NCBI GenBank assembly: GCA_963383645.1
Contig: OY726561.1
Span: 30,732,826-30,796,825, forward strand
DNA: 64,000 bases
Reading direction: 5' to 3'
Source of the DNA: Muscardinus avellanarius
Lineage: Eukaryota > Chordata > Mammalia > Rodentia > Gliridae
A model generated the notes under the pieces. That model worked only from the letters and a program-made list of their open reading frames with translations. It had not been told where the DNA came from and did no database searches. Shown in pieces: positions 11,816 through 25,214 of the stretch. The position numbers and the translations under genes are program-made. Position 1 is the stretch's first letter. Each line of letters starts with the position of its first letter.

Positions 11816-12911
11816 AGGGAAGAAAGCATAGCTCTAGGTACCAATGGGAGTCCAGGTGAGAGCGATAATTAATATTAGCAGAAATTTGGACAGCCAACTC
11901 TTCTTCTACTTGGTTTTCCTTTTCTTTTGTTGTTGTTTAATATAAATGCCAGGCATTTTGAGTTGCTGGATAAATGGTGCTTGGGATGTAAACATCTGTT
12001 TTTTTCTTTTCCTACTCCCATAAGAAAAAGCAATTTAAAGAAACTTTCAATTACCTCTCATTAAAACAAAGTGCACGACTAAACTCACATAAAAATTCTC
12101 TCTGCCAGGGAATACTTCCTAATGAGTCTCATACTTACTCTGTCTATAGGGCAAAAGAAAAGAACATCATTTGAGTGATATGTAAAAATGAATTCTTTGT
12201 GAATTTATTATAATAAGCACAGCTACTTGTCAGTCTAAACTTACCCTATTGAGTCTCCATAATTAGAATATAACTGATAAAGGGAATGCAAAGTTGTATA
12301 TAATTTAATGGAAGATTTTGAGAAGTTTAATTCTCAGAGGATGTAGATAGATGGATGGCTCAGATTAATCAGTGTTATCTGCAAAGCTGATCAAAACTTG
12401 CCTTAGAAAATATAAAATGCATAACACTTTTAAGTACATTTAAGTACTACAAATTGCATGAAAGTGATATTTGTTGAGATTCTATTAAATAATATATTCT
12501 TCTGAATTAAAATAAATGCAGATATTTTATTAATTTTTATACTTATACTGGTATATTATAATTATCCATTATAGTGTAATTTTTGTTGATTTTTTGTGCA
12601 GAGAAAAATATCTGAAGATTATTTTAACACTTGCTTGTCAATTTAAAAAGTATAGATTTAGAAAACTTCCTTAGGTTTTCCATTGCTAGTATTAGCTTAT
12701 AAATATTAAGCAATTTAATGGCTTATGAATAATATATTTAATCTTGCTTACAAAGGTAAAATATCTTTATGGATAATATATCCTAGGCATATCAAAACAT
12801 TTTACTGAATATTCCAATGCTGTCCATGATACTAGAAATAAATTTAATTCATATATCTATTTAAATATTCAATGGCACATTTAATATTTGACCTTTAAAA
12901 CTATTACACTA
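11816..12911. other. AT-rich unassigned sequence
   Basis: No supported gene or named repeat. It contains AT-only patches (12480-12600) and no long open frame. Confidence 0.45.
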
Positions 12912-13124
12912 CCTAAGAATGTTGGTGCACACCTCTAATGTAAGTATTTGAGACACTTCAAGGAGGATTGTAGGTTCAAGACCATCCTCAGCAAATTAGT
13001 GAGGCAAGCTAGTGACACACTGTTTCAGAATTTAAAAAAAAATAGGGCTGGCGTGTACCTCAGAGAAAGAATATCTCTGTGTTCAATTCCCACAACAACA
13101 CACTCACACATACAAAAAAAAAAC
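12912..13124 (+). repeat. B1-dID SINE, plus strand, diverged
   Basis: B1-like left part from 12914 (aagaatgttggtgcacacc), A-rich linker at 13030, ID-like part (agggctggcgtgtacctcag) and a poly(A) tail at 13112-13121. A short open frame inside it (12948-13157) is not a gene. Confidence 0.85.
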
Positions 13125-15048
13125 TGTTATACTCATGGGCTCTCTCTTACATATTAACTCTCTTACATATTAACAATACATAAATTTCCAAATATGCATT
13201 ACTTCCCAATGCCAGACTGTCTTTAGTAAGAGTTCTAATCTTCTAAATATTTCCATATTTAATTGTAAATTATCTTGAGAGGTGGAAATATATACTCAGT
13301 AAGAAAGCAGTGATAAAATTAATAACAAAAACTATTCAGAATACATTATTCTTAAATAAAAAGTGTCACTGCTTAGGAAGAAAATGTCATCTATATGATT
13401 ATGTTTTATTATGTTCAGACACTTCACAAGGATACTGGTTTTTGTTTTTCATTTTTTTAAGTTGGCATTAAAATTATATTTAAAGTTTTTACTTCAGAAA
13501 CCTCCCAATATCAAATAGAAAGTCACATCTCATATTTCCTGGATTTAGTGAGAACAGCTTTCCTGGTTCACTTATCTAATTTCAGAAATCTGCTCTCCCA
13601 TCTCTGCAGTTAACTTCTTTTTGTATTCAGTAAGTTGCTTTTGATCTTAAGAAATGTGTGTGTATTTCCAGCTGAATCTTAAAATTTTTGAACTTTCATT
13701 TTAATGTTAAAAATTTTGAACTCTGTGAAATCATTTATTCTCTCATATTTCAATGCCACTTAACACTTGTAGGTATTAATAATCATATAAACTGATATTT
13801 GTGGATTTTATGGTTTATACATCTTGGACATAAAATTACAAGGCCATTCTACTAACATTTATTTCATTATCACTTCTGTCATTTCTAATGAACTGATCCA
13901 CACATTAATGGCATTTGAAAATAGAAAATACTATTATTTTGCTTGTAATGAAACAAAAAATTTTGGGTAATGCCCATCTGAAATCTGAGTCATTAGCACT
14001 AGTAATAGTGCATGAAAGACAAAGACTACAGAGACAGATTGATAAGAGAAAACAAGAATTAAGCTTAGATTGTGCTGAGACTTTACAACCATAAGAAAAA
14101 TAAATTCTTTGGTAGGCAACAGTTGACAAATGTCTTCTAAAGTTACTGTGTTAACCTTGAAAGCACACACATGCACATTAACACCCAGAACAGTCTAAAG
14201 AGCCAGAAACAAATTAAAGATGATTTAATTTTATCTAAACTTTAAATACAGTCATTTTCTTTCTTTTTTTTTTGAAATAGTTGGGTAATGACTTTTCGGA
14301 AGATAAGATTGCAGAAAGGATAGAAATCCTGAATAGTACAGTAACGTGATTTTGAAGCAATGGAGTGAGCAAAAAGACTTGAATTTTAATGCATAGTATG
14401 CAGGTGTGTATAAGAACTTTAATAAAAGTTGTCTTTTTAACAGCAACAGATGTGTCCAGGTGTGGAAAGGTGTGCATGAATGTCAGAGATTAAAATAGAA
14501 TCTAAGCTGAAAAGCAGTGCTACCACTGAAAATGTATTCCTTTAAAGACTGTGTTTCAACTGAGGAAGTATTTTAATGCTGCAGTTTATATATCCAATTA
14601 TTCACATCTGCTTATTTGACTTTCACAAAATTTAGATTTGCTACAATCCTGTTTTTGCCCCTTAATACACAGAGTTTGCATCTTGGAAATGAAAACAAAC
14701 AAAAAAAATGATGGGATAGCCCAATATATGCAATTGGGGTTCTTTAACTTCTAAGAAATCATTAAATATTAAGTCAACCAAGTATTTAAAGCATACAGAT
14801 ATGTCTATGCCAGCATACTGGGTATATCCTAACAGATCTTAGCGTCATGCGTTTCTTTCTACTAATGAACAACTTTATATGTAAGAACTTGTTGCCCACA
14901 TGCTCTTAGTTGTCTCCCTCGCCTTCACCTCCTATTCTCTGATATGTTTCTCCCCTTTCCGATCAGAAGTGCATCATCTTGGGCTTGACATTTTTATTGG
15001 GTCTCAGTTGTTCTTTTTCCAACTTTGGGCCGAACGTAATCAGATTAT
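13125..15048. other. AT-rich unassigned sequence with a small tandem duplication
   Basis: The 16-mer ctctcttacatattaa occurs twice in direct contact at about 13141-13172. Nothing else is supported. Overlapping minus-strand frames at 13905-14477 (64-80 codons) lack domains. Confidence 0.45.
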
Positions 15049-15271
15049 AAAAAAGGTTCAAGTGGCCGGGCGTGGTGGCGCACGCTTGTAATCCCCGCGC
15101 TTGGGAGGCAGAGACAGGAGGATCGCGCAGGTTCGAAGCCAGCCGCGCGCGCTGGCTTAGGAGACCCTGTTTCAAAATAAAAATGTAAAAATAGGTCTGG
15201 GAGTGTAGCCCGGAGGTAGAAGGGCTTCCAGAAACCCCAGTACCACCAAAAAAAAAAAAAAGGTTCAAGTG
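15049..15271 (+). repeat. Young B1-dID SINE with target duplication
   Basis: A complete, little-diverged copy runs from gccgggcgtggtggcgcacg (15065) to ccagtaccacc plus poly(A). It is flanked by a direct repeat, aaaaaaggttcaagtg at 15049-15064 and again ending at 15271. CpGs are still intact, which indicates a recent insertion. The 104- and 85-codon minus-strand frames across it are by-products of the SINE. Confidence 0.95.
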
Positions 15272-15829
15272 TAACATTCATCCTTTGGTGATCTATGTTC
15301 ATCCTAAATTTTTCCTTCCAAAGAAGGGCAAGTTTCTAAATAGAAGAGAAGTAGTGTTTACTCAACAGTCTGTAAGAACTATCTTTATTTCATATGAACT
15401 CTAGACAAGTTCTCATGTCTATTAGTTTAAAAATATAGAGAAACGTTTACTTCTGACTTTGTTATTACGATAAGGATTCATGTGGGCAGAGAGGACTTGG
15501 TTGAACTTGGAGAAAATGTGCCACAATCAAAGGGATTCATTCATTAATTGCTCAGCAATTCATTCATCCACTCTTGAGTTTCCATTAAGCTCTACTGTAC
15601 TAAATTCTGAGGATTTAAAAGTAATTCTGAGAGTATTTTAGCCTCAAGAGTTTGACAGTACTGAAAAGACAAGTCAAAATTCAAGTAGAAAAGCATTTAA
15701 ATTAGTTGCTACTAAATTAGGACAAAACCCTGACTTACATGCATAGAGAGATAGATAGGAAACTGTGGGACAGAGAGTAGCCTTAGGTAAGGTGGCTAGG
15801 TTACCTGTTCCTGAGAAAATTCCATTTAA

Positions 15830-16016
15830 TCATGGTGGTACATGCTGGTAATTCCAGTTTTGAGAGGCTGAAATAGGAGGATTGCAGGTTTGTGGCCAGT
15901 CTCACAAATTTAGTGAGGTCTTATGTCAAGATAAAAAAAATATAAAATAGGTCTGGGGGTGTGGCTCAGAAGTAGAATCCCTATGGGTTTAATCCGCAAT
16001 GTCACACAAAAACAAT
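15830..16016 (+). repeat. B1-dID SINE, plus strand
   Basis: It carries catggtggtacatgctggta, the linker aaaaaaaatataaaatagg and the ID-like end ctgggggtgtggctcag. It is older than the copy at 15065. Confidence 0.85.
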
Positions 16017-16114
16017 ACATAAAATAAACTTAAGGTGGGGTCAGGAGTGTCTTATAATATAAACAGTATGTGCTGAATTGGAAATTTTCTAGTGAGGCTA
16101 TTTTTTAAATATTT

Positions 16115-16205
16115 GCACATTTTATTTTAATATACTTTTATCGGTGCATTGTAATTATACCTCATAACAAGGTTCAGAGTGATAGAAACATCCCTGCATA
16201 CAGCT
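16115..16205 (-). mobile_element. L1 3' terminal fragment, minus strand
   Basis: It contains the conserved L1 end, cggtgcattgtaattata on the plus strand, and about 60 bp of 3'UTR, then stops. Confidence 0.7.
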
Positions 16206-17099
16206 AGGCTGTTTGAAAACTGAGGGGGACCAAGTTGGAGGTGGACTGGACATGAGAGAAAACTATTTCAGTTTAATTACAAATGACCTGTGGGGTTTGT
16301 AAATGCCACAGAAGTTTTGTTCTGTATTACCTGTGAGTGACTGTAATTTTGCTTTAATCAACCTTAATTTTCATAAACTTTCTCATTATATTTTCAATGA
16401 GAAAAGCTGGCTTTCTACTGCCCTCATGTGGCACCCTGCTGTATTACCTGACATCCCTTTGTGAATTCTTTGAAAGATGATTTTGAAATTTTGAAAGCAA
16501 AATTCTTATATACCTTTTCCAGTTTATCTGAGTCACCTCTCCCTCTGTTCTTAATCAGAGTCATATATAGAAAAATTTTGTTTTAAAATATACATTTTAT
16601 GTAAAATACAAATTGTATGTATCTATGTTTTAAGATATCTTTCTAAATTATTTGTGTATTTTATGACTTTCTCACATTCTGCTGGTTAAGGGGCATGCAC
16701 TGGAAACCCAGACTTCACTGGCTTTGGGAGACAGCCAGAGGGGGAAAAAAAAAACTAAAGTCAGACCCCATCCTGCACCATAGGGTACAGGAAGGCCAAT
16801 GGGAAGTTTGGAATCACAGTTTAAAAAAAAGTAATTTTACATATTAACTTTATATTACTAATAGGAAATATCAAAATTTATAGGCTCATGGACTTCATTT
16901 TCAGTTCCTGTCCTCAAATTTCTATTTTTAACCAATATGCATGATTAATTTCCAAGTAATACTGACAAATGCTTTTTATCCTTCAGGTTTTTATTATCTA
17001 TAACTGAGTATTTCCTACATAAAGTTATCTAATTGTATTTCCAAGATCAACATTTTGCCATTAGTTTATTTTGAAAGGTATTTCAAGAAGTTTTCTCAT
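16206..17099. other. Unassigned sequence
   Basis: No supported gene or named repeat. Confidence 0.4.
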
Positions 17100-17760
17100 C
17101 AAAATTCGGTTCTTCTTTCTTCTTTTCTAATGCTCAGGCAGCCATTTTCATGACAAGAGTTTTAGATAAATCATTACCACTCGCTTCAGGAAGTGGTCTG
17201 GCCTCCCCTGTTTTCTGCTCTAAAGTAGACCCCATTGTTCCCAGATGAGACCCTTCAGTCTGACAGCCAGCACTACCTTTACACAATTTTAGCCAGGAAT
17301 GGAGTCCTTTGTTCAGGCTCAGCTTTATCAAGCTCCTTCTTTCCATATGAGGATGCTCGTGCTACACACCATTTAGTTGACTTTTAGAGTAGAAGGCTCT
17401 TTTTTAAAATGGAAACACAGAATTGCAGCTTTCCTGGTACTTGTCAGGGACTATAATCTCAAATTCATTGCAGCTCAGTACCTTTCACACACTCGACTGA
17501 AAGAAATAATATTTATGGAAGAAGGCCTGGAGGAAATGCAGTCATCCATTTTGCCATATAATCTAAAATCTATTTCAGGATTAAAGGAGACTATCAAAAA
17601 ATGTCTAACTGGACCACCTCATACTGGGTCCGGCACAATTGTTCTTGACAGATATGTTTTTTAGCCATCATGGTGAAATATTCTCTCTGTGAGAGCCCGC
17701 AGGAAGTATTTTCTGTTCATTCATATTGGTGTTTATCTCAAGAAAGCGGCTCAGGTTATG
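17100..17760. other. Single-copy-looking segment of mixed composition, unassigned
   Basis: The GC content is visibly higher than in the flanks and there is no SINE or L1 signature. It holds two frames without recognised domains: 17134-17346 minus (70 codons) and 17377-17664 plus (95 codons, starting MTFRVEGSFLKWKH). Flanking splice signals are not convincing. It could be an unrecognised old repeat or a conserved non-coding element. Confidence 0.25.
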
Positions 17761-19164
17761 GACAATCTTGTTAATGGTTATATTTTCTCCTTTTCGCACG
17801 CCAATTAGGAAACTCAAAGTTAAATTTGTGATCTACTTTGTAAAGTGTCTATGATGAGAATAGCCGATATATGTACGTCCTATACTATATTATGACACAG
17901 ATTTTTGAATCACAAGTATTCCTCATATCTGATAGATCTACCAGGTTTTGTTGATGATAGATAACTGATCTTCTGATATCTTCTCTTTTAAGAATAGAAT
18001 ATATTGCTTATTTTTATTCTCTGCCTTTCTATAAAAAAAGATCCATACCAAACATGCAATTTTAAGTAAAGATTTCATTTTGAAATTACAATGAAAATAT
18101 ATTCCTGTGAGGATATATATGCTTTATACTTTTCATTGTCAATTTATTTATATATATGACCTATATATATGCATATATGTGTATAAAACATTAATATAGA
18201 AATGATTATGCTCTATCTTGAATGAATGAAAGAATTTTCATTTTAGGCACCATCTTGATTTTTTTTTTTTGTATTTCATTGGTCCTCTTCAAATAATTTA
18301 AGCAAGTTATCTTCATGAATTGAATGTATAAGCAATTTAAATGCATTTTGGACCAAAGTAATATATAAGTAACAACTATAGGATTTCTATTGATGCTGTA
18401 CTTGATTATAAAAATTCCTGGCTAAACTGGCTATAACCTCAGTAAGAAAACAAATACCTTAAAACTCCACAAGATCTGAAGCATTTCTCTAAATAACATG
18501 AATTTTAGAAACTATGCTAGCCCTATTCCGTGGTGCAAAAAAGTTAATATTCCTCATGAAAATATTGCTAAATAGACTGGAGATAAAGAAAAAATTGAAA
18601 ATGACCAAATCTATTTTCTACATATTTGTCATATAGAGCTTCTCATCAATGCAGATTGGCAACCATGACTTGTGTGGGTGAAAATAAATCTTACCACTTA
18701 TAAACAGGGCATAACAATCTAGTTGGTCACCTAACTTATAATCATTCTGATACTTGTGAGTGATGATGAACCTCTAGGATGATTATGGTAAATGCTCTTA
18801 AATTTACACAGACATAATTTAGTAAGAGGTAGACATCTTTTGTGACCCAGTTGTCTAGCTTTGAATTCAGTCTTGAGTCCAGAGACAATATGCCTGTAAA
18901 TATGATTTATGTGTATAAAGTATGTGTGTTTTTAGACTTAGTTAACCTAATAACTTAATCTTCAGATTGCTATAGTATTAGAGCAGAAAATCCATGGTCC
19001 TTTACCATACCAATAAGTTATATTACTAGGGATATTTAATATTATGAAAGCTGAAACTTCAAAAGAATGTGGGTTTCTTTTAACCCAAAGAACATGACTA
19101 TATTATAGTTGTCAGCTACTTAATAAAATGGCCCCAAACCCTGATGATTCTTTAGACAGTGGCT
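17761..19164. other. AT-rich unassigned sequence
   Basis: Nothing supported. There is a short imperfect (AT)n-like patch at 18145-18185. Confidence 0.45.
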
Positions 19165-19305
19165 CTTGAATAAGAATAGCTAAATTTTATTGAATGTCCC
19201 CTCTAGACTAAGCATTTAATTAGATGATTTTTATATATTATCTCCTTTAATATTCCTAAAAAATTTATGGAATGCAGTGTTAACACTTTTTGAATGAAAA
19301 GTTGA
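19165..19305 (-). repeat. MIR-like ancient SINE, minus strand
   Basis: Words in MIR order: aatagctaaattttattgaatg, then attatctcctttaatattcc, then a diverged core near aatgaaaagttgag. Very diverged. Confidence 0.55.
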
Positions 19306-19989
19306 GTACTTGTTTGTATTCCTATAAGTGGGTGAGTTTTTAATGCTAAAAGTATGGTTGCTTATACACATACTAAACAGTATGCCCATTTCCTCCCAGG
19401 CAATGGGGTTTGGTAAAGTTTGATCTTTTGATAGTTCTAGAGCAATTTTGATGAATTGAGGGAATTTTAAGTAAACAAAATACTACCAGGCTTATTTTAC
19501 AGAGTAGAAAACCAGTAGTACTAAATCAGACAGTGAGCTTGACCATAATCTCCAAATAATGACACCTGCTATAGTAAGCAATAAGGAATCATTAGTAAAT
19601 TTGGGGGATCATAAGAGTCATTGATTAAGAATGGAAAAAAATGCAGCACTTAGGCTGTGCTAGAAGATTGTCACTTGTCATAACTGGTTTTAAAAACAAT
19701 TTGGGATGTTAAAATAAGCTTGAAGATGTTTAAATTCTATCATCCATCATGTTCACTTCTAGACAGGCCTCAAAGAAGCTCAGACACACATGCATGACGA
19801 CAGGTAGGTGAGATCTTATGGAACACGGCCATGTTTACATGGAAACAGAACACTGAACACTAACAGGAGAGTACGGAAACCAATCATAATATACGTACAA
19901 AATGGAACAATACACTGCAGTGTGCATGAGGGAATAGAATTAAAAATGTCAGCAAAATGAATCTCAAAAAAGCACGGAATGACATCGTT
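19306..19989. other. Unassigned sequence
   Basis: Nothing supported between the MIR relic and the next L1 tail. Confidence 0.4.
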
Positions 19990-20450
19990 CTTTTTTAAAT
20001 TATATTGGTGCAATATAATTAAACGCCATAGTGATATTCATATATGCACATAGTATGTCTTAGCGTCTTAGTGTGGTTCTCTCTTAACCCCATCCTGATC
20101 TGTCCCTTTTCCCCACATAAACTAGTAAGGATTTTAATGATATTTTCTATATAGACATAATATTATTTGACGTGTTCTTTTTCAAGCCTTCTTTTCTCCC
20201 TCTCTTCTTTCCTTCTCCCTCCCCGAAACCCTTTCCACTGTTCTACTGGTCTCATTCCCTATTATCATGAAGTTTCTTTTCTTTCTTATTTTCTTTCTAG
20301 CTTCCACATATGGCAAAAAAAAAAAAAACAACCATATACTCTTGACTTACTGAGACTGGCTGATTTTATTTAGCATGATGCACTTCCCTGCAAATGACAT
20401 AACTTTGTTTTTCATACACAGTGAAGATACATACTATTGGGGTCAATAGG
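19990..20450 (-). mobile_element. L1 3' end fragment, minus strand
   Basis: The L1 terminus reads attggtgcaatataattaa on the plus strand, followed by a pyrimidine-rich 3'UTR (20190-20300) and the end of ORF2 (ctgattttatttagcatg). An A-run at 20313-20327 sits inside it. Confidence 0.8.
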
Positions 20451-21579
20451 ATAAAGTTCGAAACCATACAACAGAAACCGTCTAGTGGGTAGGAGTAGAT
20501 GTTATGACAAAACTATTAAAACAAAGGACGAAAACACGGAGAGAAAGAGAGCCAGACAGAGACAGACAGAGAGGATAAGTGTTAATGAGTGTTCATCAAA
20601 ATTGCTCTAGAACTATCAGAAGATAAAACTTTACCAAAAAACCCCATTGCTCAGGGAGAAATGGGCATACTGTTTAATATATGTATAAGCAACCATGCTT
20701 TTAGCATCAAAACCTTGCCTACTATGGGGAGAGAGATGTGTGGGAGGACCCTCAGGGAACTTCAGGAATTTTGGCAATGTCTCATCCTGTGCTAAATAGT
20801 GTGTGTTTTGCTCATTATTCTTAGTGCATCACAAATATCCTTTGTCTTTTTGTAAGTGTGTATTCACATCTAAAAACCTAAAAGGTGAGGAAAACATGTA
20901 GTTCCTCAACATCTATGTGCTACACTCCTGAGGAGCATTCACTCTTGGTTATTCCTTACACCTATTTTCTCTGAACTTAATTCATGAAAGTCATAGTCCA
21001 TTGTCTTTTAACTCTTTTCCTTTTCCACCCACCGAGAAGGATATATATGTCTTCTTACCTTCCATCACCTTGGCGAGCTCTTGCAAATTTCTCACTTTAG
21101 GAAACCTGTTGTCAATATCTGGGACCCAGACCATTTGGCAGTCGTCTGTACTTCTGCCCCCTGCCTCTGTTTATTAAAAAATAATAAAAAGATGTATCTC
21201 CCTTGATAGCTTTGTCATACTAGCCAGCTCAGCAGATCATGACCAAGTGGATGCATGTGGTCCGGCTTGCTGACAGCGGCTGGGAGCAGATGCTTGCTCT
21301 TCCTGTTGGGAGGTGCAGGAAGTCCAGGCTATACATCGCTAAGTTTCCCCTTCCGAGTTCTGGTTGCGATTGCTGCTCTAATGGTGCTTATTTCTCCATA
21401 TACTTTAAAGGCTGTGTCTGCACATCCTTCTCCATCTTTTCTACCAATACTTGAATGCTGAAGCTCTTCCCAGCTTTTCTTTACCTTCTTCTTTCTTTCT
21501 TCCCTCCCACACATGGTTTCTTCCAATCCGGATAAATAATGTAAAGAGAATGCACAAAAGCCTACTGTAATGTATAGAG
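20451..21579. other. Unassigned sequence
   Basis: No named repeat seen. It has a short AGAC/AGAG-rich patch at 20540-20576. Frames of 65-71 codons on both strands around 20589-20795 and 21239-21526 overlap and have no domain. Confidence 0.4.
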
Positions 21580-21812
21580 CTACAATGTTTTGTTTGTTTT
21601 TGTTTTGTTTTGTTTTGTTTTTGGTGGTACTGGGGTTCCTGGAAGCTCTACTACCTCCGGGCTACACTCCCAGACCTATTTTTACATTTTTATTTTGGAA
21701 ACAGGGTCTCCTAAGCCAAGGAGGCTGGCTTGGAACCTGCGCGATCCTCCTGTCTCAGCCTCCCAAGCGCGGGGATTACAAGTGTGCGCCACCACGCCCG
21801 GCTACAATGTTT
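21580..21812 (-). repeat. Young B1-dID SINE, minus strand, with target duplication
   Basis: The tail on the plus strand is (TTTTG)n at 21592-21620, then ggtggtactggggttcctgg, ending ccaccacgcccgg. The flanking direct repeat ctacaatgttt occurs at 21580-21590 and 21802-21812. Confidence 0.95.
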
Positions 21813-23038
21813 ACTTTTAAATCACTAGTATTCTAACTATTTCATTAGGCAGTAGAGATCGAATAGTCAACAATTCATACAAAAGAGATGTTCCCCATAT
21901 TCTACTCGTATTTTAAAAGTGTAAACCTGGTCATATATTGCTAACGTGTGATTGGTTTGTCTTACATCATGAGTTTTATTCTGAATTTTTTATTTTCTTG
22001 TGCATATATTTTGTTCTCCATAACTGACCTCATATTGTTTGTTATTCTCAATTGTTCTTTATCTTAAAATAATCAAACACAAGGTAAAACTCACTTATTC
22101 ATTTGTTCAGTATTTAATCTTAAAAATAACACTTTCAGTTATTTCAAACTCTAAAATATATTTCTTCATATCTGTTTTCTTCATTTTCATAATGTAGTAC
22201 TTTACTAGGTAGCTGTGAACATATCACTATAATTTTAAGAAATTACAATCTGCCTCCATTTAACAGACCAATCTTTTTATACTTCTCAAGAAATTCAGCC
22301 CATAAAATAAATTGAATTAAGCCAGGGATAAAATTCTATTTTCTGGAAAATGTATTTCCCATATTTTTTAAAATATTAGACTATATTATGAATATATTTG
22401 CAATAATTCATACAAGTACATGCACATATAAACTAAAAGTTTCTTTTAGATATGGATTATGTTTTCAAAATCAGTAGACTATTACAAGTTAGTAATACAG
22501 AAAACTGTTTAACTTATGCAATTACTACATTCATACTATTTTGGTGGAGCTTGAAAAATAAATATTTGAGAAAAATATCTGTTTCAGATGCATTACCTGT
22601 ATTATCCTTTTTTTTATCATAGATGCCTTGCATTTTAAATCTTTGATAAATGATGGCATAGATTTTAAAGGGAGAGAATTATTGTAAAATGGATTAAATA
22701 CTTCTAAAGGCCATATTGCTATAAATTTAGTTGATAAAGCTCTGCTTAGAGTTTTGAAAATATATTTCCACTTCAGTGAAGACATATTACAATGGAATGA
22801 TTTAATTTGCAATGATAAAATTATTGACAAAATAAAAAGTTTATACAGGATCTTTCCCTTGTGAATCTTATATCTGAAGTATGATTTAGTTTTTGTATTA
22901 AGTGAGAATGTAGATAATCTCTTTCACAATACACAGACACATACACACAAACACATAATTTCTAAATTTAAGTTCTTGTATATTTTTAAATTATGCACAT
23001 AACACTATCTCATTTTATGTAATAAGAGAAAAATAGTA
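21813..23038. other. AT-rich unassigned sequence
   Basis: Nothing supported. The 99-codon minus frame at 22531-22830 has no recognised domain. Confidence 0.45.
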
Positions 23039-23039
23039 A

Positions 23040-23275
23040 AAAAAATTAAAAAACTTTTTTTTTTTTTTTTGGTGGTACTGGGGTTCCTGGAAGCCCTTCT
23101 ACCTCCGGGCTACACTCCCAGACCTATTTTTTTATTATTTTTTATTTGGAAACAGGATCTCCTAAGCCAGCGTGCGCGGCTGGCTTCAAACCTGCGCGAT
23201 CCTCCTGTCTCTGCCTCCCAAGCGCGGGGATTACAAGCGTGCGCCACCACGCCTGGAAAAAATTAAAAAACTTTT
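23040..23275 (-). repeat. Young B1-dID SINE, minus strand, with target duplication
   Basis: A complete copy (23058-23256) is flanked by aaaaattaaaaaactt on both sides (23041-23056 and about 23259-23274). The target ends in AAAAACTT-type sequence typical of L1 endonuclease sites. Confidence 0.95.
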
Positions 23276-23698
23276 CATTGAAATGGGAAGTAAAAGTTTT
23301 CCAGGAATAGGAGGCAATTATATTTGAAATTAAGAAAGATGTAGTAGAATAATTTAAATCTAAACATCACCCTTGAAATGGGAAGATGTATCATCCAGCC
23401 ATCAGATGTGTCTGTTGAGATACACACATGCACATATTAATGAGCATGATTTTATTCTATGATCAAGTTAATTAGCAGTTTTATCTCTAATGAAGACATG
23501 CTAGATTAATTTTGATTTTAGTGATATTTTATATACAAATTATTTAATGATATTGTTCTGGAGATTGGGTTCAACATTTTCAAAATTCTGGATCTCTTCC
23601 TATTTTATGATTAAACTAGAATTTCTCAGTGATACTGTAGTGACTTTTGCAAATACTTGTCCTGCTTTATAAAACACACAGCAGGAAACAGAAGCCCA

Positions 23699-23926
23699 TA
23701 TAATCTCTCCCTTTTTTTTTTTTTGGTGATACTGGGGTACCTGGAAACCCTTCTACCTCTGGGCTACACTCCCACGGGCTACACTCCCAGAACTATTTTA
23801 TATTTTTTAAATTTGGAAACAGGGTCTCTTAAGCCAGCGAGGCTGGCTCCAACCAGCGCAATCCTCCTGTCTCAGCCTCCCAAACTCAGGGATTACAAGC
23901 ATGAGCCACCACACCCCGTATAATCT
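23699..23926 (-). repeat. B1-dID SINE, minus strand, with internal duplication
   Basis: A complete copy with poly(T) on the plus strand at 23711-23723. A short internal tandem duplication (gggctacactcccac then gggctacactcccag, 23760-23789) is not present in the other copies. Flanking repeat tataatct at 23699-23706 and 23919-23926. Confidence 0.92.
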
Positions 23927-24057
23927 TTCACGTCAATTTTTCACAGATTTTGCCTTTATTTTTTTGTGGTCTTCAGATTATAATATTCCCTTGCAAATTC
24001 TAAGGTTCAGATCTTCAGATCTGATATGATAACCTCGATTATCTCTTTGAAAGTGTT

Positions 24058-24160
24058 AATTTAATATAACTTTATTGGTTCATTGTAATGATAGATCATA
24101 GTGAGATTCAGTTTGACACAAACATACACACAAGTATTATTTATGAACCCATTTTATATT
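24058..24160 (-). mobile_element. L1 3' terminal fragment, minus strand
   Basis: It has the end signature ttattggttcattgtaatg on the plus strand, then a short 3'UTR remnant. Confidence 0.7.
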
Positions 24161-25214
24161 TGAGAACAAGTTAGCACAAAGTTATCACCTTAGAGTAATT
24201 AATGGTTATATTTTATGTAAAATTTGGAAATTCTAAATATTGAAGATATTGAAGTCTAGATTGTACATCAAGATAGATAGCATTTTGTTATTCATATTTT
24301 GGGGAAATTTTATTAATTAAACTTTAGTTTTGAAATACTTATAGATCCCTTCATACGTATAAGAAATAATATAGAAAAATTCCATTTACCCTTTTTCCAA
24401 TTTTCCATAATTCTAATAATTTTCAAAACCATAGTACAAAATCACAGCCAGAATACTGGTATTGAACTAATCCACCAAATTTATTCAAATTCAATTTTTA
24501 TTTTATATTGAAGTCCATAATTCACTTAGTTTTGTCTGTAATATATTTGAGGGAAAATATAATGACTTGTTTTTTTAAATTAAAATTTATCTGTAACACA
24601 AATTTACTAAACTTGTGTAGTTTAAAGGAGAGAAATTTATTTCTAAATTTAAATGAAGTGTTTAAAGGAAAGTATAAGTCTTACTAGTTATGAAAAAGAA
24701 AAAATGCATCATAGATGGTATGTTTTATTTTAGGACTAAAATAACTTTCTATACTTTAAAAATGTAACTTAGTAAGTAAGCAAAAACACAGTGCTGTGGG
24801 CAGAAAAAGGACATACTCTGTATCTTATTATTTGGATACATTCTAAATGAAAGCAGTCTTTTATAATTAAAATACTATTTCATATAAGAAGTCATAAGAG
24901 ATGTTATGAGGGGCTATAAAGGAACAATTTATCTTGTATAATGTAAGATGCCCTAAGGAAATAAATAAAATATAATGTACTACATTTGGTGTTGGGCTTA
25001 CTGTACATTTAGATGGATCGGTTCATTAACCTCTCCCCTTCATCTTCTCTATTTTGGAGACTAATTTTATATTACAGTCATAAGAGCCAGATTGAAATCC
25101 TGGTTCCCTGATGCTGTCTTCTTGGCGGGACTCTTAACGATATACATTGAATGGGCTATCAGATCCAGGATATTTTTTCTTTTTTTTTCTTTTCTTTTCT
25201 TTCTGTTTTATTCT
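24161..25214. other. AT-rich sequence, possible MIR trace
   Basis: The segment at 25075-25150 (ccagattgaaatcctggttc) resembles the start of an MIR element on the plus strand, but it is short. The rest is unassigned. Confidence 0.3.

Noticed and set aside
14963..15302. 104- and 85-codon minus-strand frames
   Set aside because: They are translations of a B1-dID SINE. The same applies to frames at 21570-21836, 23069-23266, 23657-23923, 42071-42397, 42873-43118 and 51025-51311.
17660..17800. Possible ribosomal protein retrocopy
   Set aside because: A few words suggested a ribosomal protein start, but no frame gave a continuous match and there is no poly(A) tail or target duplication.
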